DNA of 64,000 nt from Maricaulis sp. (lineage in GTDB: Bacteria; Pseudomonadota; Alphaproteobacteria; Caulobacterales; Maricaulaceae): positions 1 to 64,000 of the forward strand of contig NZ_JASBRW010000004.1 of assembly GCF_030149235.1 (NCBI RefSeq), written 5' to 3'. Below, in pieces: positions 8,371 to 15,100 of this stretch. The notes under the pieces were generated by a model. That model was not told the DNA's origin. It searched no databases and worked only from the letters and a program-made list of their open reading frames with translations. Position 1 is the stretch's first letter. Every line of letters begins with the position of its first letter. A program made the translations under genes and the position numbers.

Positions 8371-9357
8371 TCACTTTTGTGGTCTTATGACTTCTATGTC
8401 GCTGAATTCACTCGGATGACAAAACTCGTCTCTGAACCAAGGATTGTTTTTCCGTTCAAAGATTTCGCTAATCCAGTCACCCACACACTTAATTCGACCC
8501 ACTCTGTGATTCTCCGGCATATATCTCAGCCAGAACCGGACATCCTGTTTGAAGTCATAGTCCAGAATCACGAGTTCATCGGGATAAAGTGCTGCTAAAT
8601 AAGTAGGCGCCATGGCGATTCCTCCACCATGCCGCATTGTTTCGAACAAGACCGAACTGATGTCCGTACGAAAGTTATAGTTTATGTACGAGTCGACCGC
8701 CTCGACCCGGTCGCCCCACAACTCAAGGTCTCGATCATACTGCTGCAGCTTGAGAAATCTTAGGTTGAGCGCTTCATGCGCGGACTGCGGTGCGCCGTAT
8801 GTATTAATAAATTCGCGCGACGCGAAGGGCATGAAGTGAAGCGATCCCAGCGCATCGGTGCGCGCATCCATATCCTTCTCAGGTACGAATGTAATCGACA
8901 GATCGGGGGCCCGGCCAAACGGTGCGCCATTGGGGTGCCCGTTTAAGGTCAGGTCGATACCGGGGTGAACGCGCATGAAGCGCGGGATGTGACGGGCCAG
9001 CCAGTAGGTCGACAATCCATCGGACACCTGGAGCCGGACCTCTCCGGTCGCCGACTTGTCGCTTCCGGCCACACGGGATTCCAGCTGCTGCGCCGAGCGC
9101 TGCATGGTGCGGGCATAATCAAGGGCGATTTCGCCGGCCTCGGTGAGGCTGACACCATCCGCGCGACGCACAATAAGTTGTGCCCCGAGGCGGCTTTCCA
9201 GTTGCCGCATCCGCTTGGATACTGTCGGCTGCTGGCAGCCGAGCACATTGGCCGCTGCGCTCATCGAGCCGGTGGTCGCAACGGCATGAAAGATCTGCAA
9301 GTCTTCCCAGTCGAAGACATTGCGTCTCAGGTCGATGGTTGTTTGCTGACTATCCAC
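8371..9357 (-). CDS. LysR-family transcriptional regulator
   Basis: A 328-aa LTTR. The winged HTH is near the N-terminus (DLQIFHAVATTGSMSAAANV then LGCQQPTVSKRMRQLESRLG), followed by the linker helix and a substrate-binding domain. The GTG at 9357 is used. An in-frame TTG at 9384 would add nine residues, and neither has a strong ribosome site. It diverges from the 9.4-11.5 kb operon, the usual arrangement of an LTTR and its target. The 3' third of the gene uses visibly more A/T-ending codons than its neighbours (FERKNNPWFRDEFCHPSEF), and the C-terminus is longer than in most LTTRs. Both could reflect a transferred or fast-evolving end. Confidence 0.88.
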   Translation of the reverse strand: MDSQQTTIDLRRNVFDWEDLQIFHAVATTGSMSAAANVLGCQQPTVSKRMRQLESRLGAQLIVRRADGVSLTEAGEIALDYARTMQRSAQQLESRVAGSDKSATGEVRLQVSDGLSTYWLARHIPRFMRVHPGIDLTLNGHPNGAPFGRAPDLSITFVPEKDMDARTDALGSLHFMPFASREFINTYGAPQSAHEALNLRFLKLQQYDRDLELWGDRVEAVDSYINYNFRTDISSVLFETMRHGGGIAMAPTYLAALYPDELVILDYDFKQDVRFWLRYMPENHRVGRIKCVGDWISEIFERKNNPWFRDEFCHPSEFSDIEVIRPQK

Positions 9358-9400
9358 TATTCCAACTTCACTCAGGCCGTCCAATCGCCGAGCTGTTAAC

Positions 9401-9433
9401 CATAGGACATGTCCTAACGAGCGTAGTCCTATG
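9401..9433 (+). promoter_or_regulatory. Palindromic operator candidate in LysR/operon divergent region
   Basis: TAGGACATGTCCTA (9403-9416) is a perfect 14-bp palindrome. CATAGGAC at 9401-9408 is repeated in inverted form as GTCCTATG at 9426-9433, so the second arm contains the ATG of the rightward operon. GTCCTA also appears as a direct repeat at 9411 and 9426. The layout fits binding by the divergent LysR protein and blocking of the operon start. Confidence 0.55.
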
Positions 9434-10084
9434 GAAGACTCAGTAGTCCACTCTAATCAAACAGCGGGATTTATTCAATTTCCGGTCGAAAGACTGGACC
9501 GGGTTCTTGGTCAATACGGATTTGAAAAAGTTAACGCTGAGGTGGTTGAGCCCTTTCATTCCCTGGCCGATGAATTGATCGAGGGCGAGATCGCCGATGC
9601 GGCGTCGATTGCCCGGGTCCAAAGCTGGACCGGCCGCTCCCTGCACCTGCGCTACAAGAAGGGCCGCCCCGACGCCTTGCTTGCCTCGATACCGCTCAGC
9701 GCGGCGGGCCGAGACGCGCTGCTCGACGGCCGTTTCGGCTTTGCCAATGCGCGGCGCGAATGGGTTTGCGGCCTCGATGAACGCGCTGAAGCGCTTTTGT
9801 CCTGGGGCATGGCCGGCCGGACACCGCTGGCTCAGCTCGCAGCCCTGAGGGGTCTCCTCGCCGGCTGGTTCCATTTCTATTCCGACGTTCCTGTCTATGC
9901 CCGCGCCCGCAGCCTGCAAGGTCAGGCGTTGATGAAGCGGCTGCTTTTCACACCGCTTGGAAACCCCGACGGCACGTCGCCGCTCTGGGGATCGACCCGC
10001 TTTCCCGCGGGTATTGCCCGCCGCCTTGGCACGATGCGTATGGCGGCGGAGGCCGAAGCGCCGGAACAGGAGGCAAGTGTATGA
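9431..10084 (+). CDS. Uncharacterised protein, possibly GNAT-like
   Basis: A 217-aa protein I cannot assign with confidence. The C-terminal half contains LAGWFHFYSDVPVYARARSL followed by ALMKRLLFTPLGNPDG, which resembles the last strand-helix of GNAT acetyltransferases where a neighbour-acyl substrate binds, but motif A for acetyl-CoA is not clear. It opens a four-gene operon, and its stop overlaps the next ATG (ATGA at 10081). No good ribosome site precedes the ATG at 9431, which itself lies inside an inverted repeat, so a leaderless mRNA is possible. Confidence 0.75.
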   Translation: MEDSVVHSNQTAGFIQFPVERLDRVLGQYGFEKVNAEVVEPFHSLADELIEGEIADAASIARVQSWTGRSLHLRYKKGRPDALLASIPLSAAGRDALLDGRFGFANARREWVCGLDERAEALLSWGMAGRTPLAQLAALRGLLAGWFHFYSDVPVYARARSLQGQALMKRLLFTPLGNPDGTSPLWGSTRFPAGIARRLGTMRMAAEAEAPEQEASV

Positions 10085-10668
10085 CTGCGCCCGGAAATCC
10101 CGATGTAAATGTAACTGTCGCCCGAACCCTGGACCAGGTTGTCATGGCCATGACCCTGCGCGGGGTGATCTATCTCGGCGAACAGCTCGCCCCGTATACC
10201 GAAGAGTATGATGGCAATGACTTTGCTGCGGCGTCGCACCTGATCGCCTGGCAAGGCTCCGAGCCGGTCGGGGTGTTGCGCCTGCGCTGGTTCGCCGGTT
10301 TCGCCAAGGTCGAGCGCGCCGCTGTGCTCGAACCCTTCCGAAAGCATGGCGTGATGCGGGTGCTGATGCAGGAAGCCCTGCGCTACTCGGCCCGCCGAGG
10401 CTATACGCGCGTCCTTGGCCACGCCCAGCTTGACCGGGTCAAATACTGGCGCACGCACGGTTTTCGTATCCGCAAGGACCGGCCGGCCTTTGCCTTCTCC
10501 GACTACGAATATGTCGAGATTGAACGCATCGTCGAGCTGCCCGCCAATGCCATTTCGGCCGATACGGACCCGATGGTGCTGATCCGCCCGGATGGTGCCT
10601 GGGACGAACCCGGTCCGTTCGACCGCTCACTGGAACGCCTGCGCCGTGAAAAGGAGGCCGCGGCATGA
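10081..10668 (+). CDS. GNAT-family N-acetyltransferase
   Basis: A 195-aa GNAT-fold enzyme. EPVGVLRLRWFAGFAKVERA is the beta4 strand region, and the segment LEPFRKHGVMRVLMQEALRY is motif A (a variant of R-x-x-G-x-G/A that binds acetyl-CoA). YTRVLGHAQLDRVKYWRTHG is the following strand and the 'W..HGF' end seen in many acyltransferases. The substrate is unknown. An EEYDGND segment precedes the core. It overlaps both neighbours by four bases (ATGA at 10081 and 10665), so the three genes are translationally coupled and probably act together. Confidence 0.85.
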   Translation: MTAPGNPDVNVTVARTLDQVVMAMTLRGVIYLGEQLAPYTEEYDGNDFAAASHLIAWQGSEPVGVLRLRWFAGFAKVERAAVLEPFRKHGVMRVLMQEALRYSARRGYTRVLGHAQLDRVKYWRTHGFRIRKDRPAFAFSDYEYVEIERIVELPANAISADTDPMVLIRPDGAWDEPGPFDRSLERLRREKEAAA

Positions 10669-11225
10669 GGCCCACACTCATCTTGCTCGACTGCCAATGC
10701 GAATGCGGAGGGGTGGCTGATCCGTCGCAACAACGGGTTATTGAGCGTATCACGCGCTTGCTCTCGACTGCGCGGCATCGCGGCTGGACCGTGATGCACA
10801 GCCAGTTCCAGGCCCCGGCTTCGCTGAATCCGATCCGCCTGCTTCCGGCAGCACCGATCCCGGCGCTCAAGCCGCTGGCGCGAGAACCCGTCTTCGTTCG
10901 GTCTGCTCTGTCGGCATATTCCGACCGCGATTTCGAGCCGCTGGTACAGCGCCAACAGGCCAGCCCGGTTTTCCTGGTCGGGTTTTCCGCACCGTTCTCG
11001 GTGCTCGCAACTGTCTTCGACTCCGTCGCGCGCGGTCAGCGCTTGACGGTCATACCAGAAGCCGTCGGCACATCACCGCTGGGGGCTCAAACCACCTCGA
11101 ACGTCACCGCAGTGGCGCTCGAGCTGATCGGCCGGCTCACCCGGACCATCCCGTGGGATGCGGTGAAACGGGACTGGATCCAGGCCGAAGCATCAATCGC
11201 CAAGAAACAAATGGGACTGGGATAA
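10665..11225 (+). CDS. Isochorismatase-fold protein with altered catalytic triad
   Basis: A 186-aa cysteine-hydrolase-like protein. The fold signature is clear: an N-terminal LILLDCQCECGG supplies Asp9, and VFVRSALSAYSD and VGFSAPFSVLATVFDSVARG fit the second and third catalytic regions. In active members these carry Lys and Cys (D-K-C triad). By my alignment they are Arg79 and Ser112 here, so the protein probably lacks normal hydrolase chemistry. It might bind a ligand or have a different mechanism. AAGGAGG precedes the ATG. The stop TAA shares its last base with the next ATG (TAATG). Confidence 0.8.
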   Translation: MRPTLILLDCQCECGGVADPSQQRVIERITRLLSTARHRGWTVMHSQFQAPASLNPIRLLPAAPIPALKPLAREPVFVRSALSAYSDRDFEPLVQRQQASPVFLVGFSAPFSVLATVFDSVARGQRLTVIPEAVGTSPLGAQTTSNVTAVALELIGRLTRTIPWDAVKRDWIQAEASIAKKQMGLG

Positions 11226-11473
11226 TGGCAGATACAAAAGACACGAAAACGATCCGCGTTGGGGTAGAACCGGGCACGGACCGCGATCGCCTGGCGCGTG
11301 CCGAACAGGCACTCGACAAGGCGCATACCGAGATTACGGCGCTCGATTTCGACGCCGAAGATCTGAAATACCTGATGGAGATCATCCGCCTCGGTGTGCG
11401 TCGTGCCCGCGTCGCTACCAACGAGCTCGCCATGACACCGGCCTCCGGTCCGGCTTCAACGCGCCACCACTAG
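11225..11473 (+). CDS. Small 82-aa operon protein of unknown function
   Basis: An 82-aa acidic protein with a central amphipathic helical segment (RLARAEQALDKAHTEITALD), then DAEDLKYLMEIIRLGVRRAR, suggesting a small helical or coiled-coil protein. I recognise no family. It is the last gene of the operon, starting on the preceding stop codon (TAATG). A stem-loop follows at 11534-11562. Confidence 0.72.
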   Translation: MADTKDTKTIRVGVEPGTDRDRLARAEQALDKAHTEITALDFDAEDLKYLMEIIRLGVRRARVATNELAMTPASGPASTRHH

Positions 11474-11533
11474 CCCCGCTCATCATCCATGGGCGTGCGT
11501 TCTTTTCGTCGCGGGCTCTATTCCAATACCGAA

Positions 11534-11562
11534 GAACCCGCCCGCGACCTGCGTGCGGGTTC
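11534..11562 (+). terminator. Possible terminator after the 9.4-11.5 kb operon
   Basis: GAACCCGC pairs perfectly with GCGGGTTC across a 13-nt loop, 60 bp after the last stop codon. It is followed by CTCTCT rather than a clean T run, so termination may be partial or factor-dependent. Confidence 0.45.
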
Positions 11563-11695
11563 CTCTCTGGGTAGGCCTTTCGGGCTGATCACGCAGCTGT
11601 GACAGGATTTGGGGTGTAATCTCGTGATCGCATGCCCATATGGGCTGGAGCGACGGACGACGCGCCCGCCGCGTGCCTAATGCGAGGAAAGAATA

Positions 11696-11794
11696 ATGGC
11701 GCGATTTATCTCTGTAGCGATTGCCGGGTTGATTATGACCAGTGTTATCGCGACCTGGTCTTGGATTCAGCCAACCAGTCTCTACATAAGTTAA
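11696..11794 (+). CDS. Candidate 32-aa single-span membrane peptide
   Basis: ATG GCG CGA TTT at 11696 is preceded by GAGGAAAG at a good distance. The product begins MARFISVAIAGLIMTSVIA and ends WSWIQPTSLYIS, giving one hydrophobic span with a positive N-terminus and aromatic residues at the membrane edge. No family is recognised. It is too short for ordinary gene callers. A 12-bp palindrome lies 50 bp upstream, and an 11-bp stem-loop begins 10 bp after the stop. Confidence 0.5.
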   Translation: MARFISVAIAGLIMTSVIATWSWIQPTSLYIS

Positions 11795-11804
11795 TAGGAT
11801 ACGG

Positions 11805-11850
11805 ACCCGGGCGGCTTGATCCCCCTCCCCCCAAGACTTGCCGTCCGGGT
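11805..11850 (+). other. Stem-loop with C-rich loop
   Basis: ACCCGGGCGGC (11805-11815) pairs with GCCGTCCGGGT (11840-11850) over 11 positions with one G-U pair. The 24-nt loop is almost pure C/T. There is no T tract, so it is a weak terminator candidate, and it could instead be an RNA-binding or attenuation element. Confidence 0.45.
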
Positions 11851-11909
11851 TCGGTCTCCTGAACAGGCCTCTAACGTGCGTCCCCCCAGCCTGCCGATTG
11901 AGGTCTGCA

Positions 11910-11947
11910 GGCGCCGCCGGGTTCCCCTGTCCCTACCCGGCGGTGCC
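11910..11947 (+). other. 13-bp GC-rich stem-loop in the gdhZ leader region
   Basis: GGCGCCGCCGGGT (11910-11922) pairs with ACCCGGCGGTGCC (11935-11947), 13 positions with one G-U, and a 12-nt loop. Whether it is transcribed depends on where the gdhZ promoter lies. Confidence 0.45.
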
Positions 11948-11991
11948 GCCCCGCCAAATTCCCCTAGTTTTTGCCGAAGTCTTTGCTGCAA

Positions 11992-12007
11992 CGCACAAAT
12001 TTGTGCG
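11992..12007 (+). promoter_or_regulatory. 16-bp perfect palindrome upstream of gdhZ
   Basis: CGCACAAATTTGTGCG is a perfect palindrome ending 108 bp before the gdhZ start. Short outer arms CTTTGC and GCAAAG flank it imperfectly. The length and symmetry suggest the operator of a dimeric regulator. I cannot name the regulator. Confidence 0.55.
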
Positions 12008-12115
12008 GCGCAAAGACATGGCTGGATTGCACTATTTGCGGTCCACAGCGCTTGCACCCGCCGAAAACAGGTCTAGGGTCGCCAAAGGATCCAATATCTC
12101 TAGGAGAAAGGTGCC

Positions 12116-15100
12116 ATGGGGGCGGTCGTCGGAGTTGCGCACGCTTATTCGCGAGCGGAGTTCATGGAGGCGGCGCGCAGGCGCTGGCAAGAGCGTTTCG
12201 GCGCTGAATGCGGAGAGATCGGGAACTCCTTCTTTTCCCAGATATTCGACGACGCCTTGTCAGAAGACCTCGAGCGCGTGTCCGTAGAAGACCTTGCAGC
12301 GCTTGCGCTCGACTTCTGGGAATTCGGCGTGCGCCGGCCAGGCGACGACATCCTTGTTCGCATGCGCCCGGCAGTCCGGGTCGATGGCACCGAGATGCCG
12401 CGCTCCATTCTGGAGATTGTCGGCCGGGACCGGCCCTTCATCGTCGACAGTGTCATGGCCGAGATCGGTGCCCAGGGGCACGACATTATCGCCATGTTCC
12501 ACCCGATCGTACAATGCCGCCGCGGCAGTGATGGCGATCGGGTCGAGACGGGTGGCCGGATTCTGCCGGAATCCATGATCCAGGTCCATTTACCGCCGCT
12601 CGACGAGCTGTCCCAACGCACGCTGATCGAAGGCGTCTCCGCGACGCTCGATGATGTCCGCGTCGCCGTGGAGGACTGGACCGATATGCGCGCGCAGATG
12701 GATGAGGCTATTGCCCATCTGGAAAACGCCACCACTCGCACGGCTCCCGAAGAATTGCAGGAATCGCTGGATTTCCTGCGCTGGCTCCGCGATGACCATT
12801 TCGCCTTCCTGGGCTGTAGGGTCTATGACTTCGAGGTCAATGAAGACGGTTCGATGGCGGACCGGCACCCGCGTGTGCGCGAGGAAACCGGCCGCGGCGT
12901 GCTGCGCGATCCCGATCGCCACGTCCTGCGCAAGGGTTCGGAACCGGCGGTGCTGACCCCGGCGATCGAAACCTTCCTGCGCGAACCGACACCGCTAATC
13001 GTGGCCAAGGCGAATATGAAGTCGCGCGTCCACCGTCGCGTCTACATGGATTATATCGGCGTCAAGCGTTACCGCGAGGACGGCGCCGTCATCGGCGAGG
13101 CCCGCTTTGTCGGCCTGTTCACCGCCGAAGCCTACGACCAGAGTGCCAGCGCCGTACCGCTGATCCGCCGCAAGGTCCGCCGCGTTCTCGAGCGCGCCGG
13201 CAAGACGCCGGGCACGCACAATGCCAAGAAGCTGCGCAATACGGTCGAGAACTATCCGCGCGACGAGCTGTTCCAGACCGATGAGGATGATCTGCTGGAA
13301 GTCAGCCTTGGCGTGCTGCACCTGAACGACCGGCCGCGCACCAAGCTCTTCCTCCGCCGCGACCAGTTCGACCGTTTCGTCTCCGCTCTGCTTTATGTGC
13401 CGCGCGACCGCTATAATTCGAAGGTCCGTGAACAGGCCGGCGAGCTGATCCGCGAGGCCTTCGATGGCCGTCTGTCGGCCTATTATCCGCAATTTGGCGA
13501 CAGTCCTCTGGCCCGGGTCCACTTCATCATCGGCCTGAACCCGTTTGATCACCCCGAGCCCGATACCGAGGAGCTTGAACGCCGCGTCGCGCGTCTCGCT
13601 CGGACCTGGGAAGATGATTTCGAGACCCACGTCCGCCGCAATGCACCGGAAAAGGTACGTCTGCGCGCGCGCGCCTATGATGGTGCTTTCAAGGCCGGTT
13701 ATCGCGAGCTTTATGATCCGGAAGAAGCGCTCGCCGACGTGCTCAAGATCGAGTCGCTGGATAATCCGCAACAGGTCGCCGTGCGCGTCTATCGGGAGCC
13801 GGAAGATGGCGATCATGAGCTGCGCCTGAAAATCTACCGCATTGAAAAGCCTGTCTCTTTGTCGCGCGTCATGCCGGTATTGGAGAATCTGGGTCTCCTT
13901 GTGGTCCAGGAAACCGGCTTCCCGGTAGACCGGCGCGGTGCCGATGGCGCCTCGAATGACCGTGCCTATGTGCATGATTTCGAGATGAAGTCCGAGGCCA
14001 TTCGTGGCCGCGACCTGAATGAGATCGGTCCCGTGCTGGAAGAGGCGCTGCTGGCCATGGCCGAGCGCCGGGCCGAGGATGACGGGTTCAACCGCCTGAT
14101 CGTCGAGATTGGCGTGAATTACCGCGAGGCGGCGTTCCTGCGCACCTGCGCGCGCTATCGCCAGCAGACCGGCCTTGATCCGTCACAGGCGATCCAGGAA
14201 GAGGCGCTGGCGACCTATCCGGATATTGCCCGCGGCCTGCTGGAGCTGACCCGGGTCAAGTTCGACCCGACCGCCTTTGATGACGACAGTGCTCGTGAGC
14301 AAGCGATCGAGGCGACCAGCGAGCGGCTGCGCGAGGCGCTCGATGCGGTGCCCAGTCTCGATCATGACCGGGCCTTGCGCCGCATTTTCCACCTGATCGA
14401 AGCCACTTTGCGCACCAATTTCTACCAGCGCGATGCCGACGGTCAGCCGAAATCCCGGATTTCGATCAAGATCGCCAGCGAGGAGCTGGAAGAATTGCCG
14501 CTGCCCAAGCCCTATCGCGAGATCTTCGTCTGGGCACCGGACGTGGAAGGCGTGCATATCCGCTTCGGCCCGGTCGCCCGTGGCGGCCTGCGCTGGTCGG
14601 ACCGGCGCGATGATTTCCGCACGGAGGTGCTTGGCCTGGTGAAGGCGCAGCAGGTGAAGAATGCCGTCATCGTCCCGGTCGGATCCAAGGGCGGTTTCTA
14701 TCCCAAAATGCTGCCGCGCGGCGGTTCGCGCGATGAGGTCTTCGAGGCCGGTCGTGAAGCCTACAAGACCTTTATCCGCGGCCTTCTCGACCTCACCGAC
14801 AATATCGTCGATGACGTCGTCATTCGTCCGGCCGACACGCTCGCCTGGGATGCGGAAGACCCCTATCTCGTGGTTGCGGCGGACAAGGGAACGGCGACTT
14901 TCTCCGACACCGCCAACGGCTTGGCGGAGGACGAGTTCGATTTCTGGCTCGGCGATGCCTTCGCTTCGGGCGGTTCGGCCGGTTACGACCACAAGAAAAT
15001 GGGGATCACGGCCCGCGGCGCTTGGGAGTCGGTGAAACGCCACTTCCGCGAGCTCGGCAAGGATATCCAGAGCGAACCCTTCACCGTCATCGGTGTGGGT

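Larger units (their letters stand above)
11474..12115. other. Structured 640-bp intergenic region upstream of gdhZ
   Basis: This is the longest gap in the window. It holds, in order, a stem-loop (11534-11562), a 12-bp palindrome GCCCATATGGGC (11634-11645), a candidate 32-aa membrane peptide gene (11696-11794), an 11-bp stem with a 24-nt C-rich loop (11805-11850), a 13-bp stem (11910-11947) and a 16-bp perfect palindrome (11992-12007). A second short ORF (11632-11862) in another frame is judged noise. The density of dyads suggests attenuation, a small RNA or operator sites for gdhZ. Confidence 0.6.

Noticed and set aside
11632-11862. 76-aa frame before gdhZ
   Set aside because: No ribosome site, Pro-rich tail over a hairpin; the 32-aa frame inside the same DNA is better supported.
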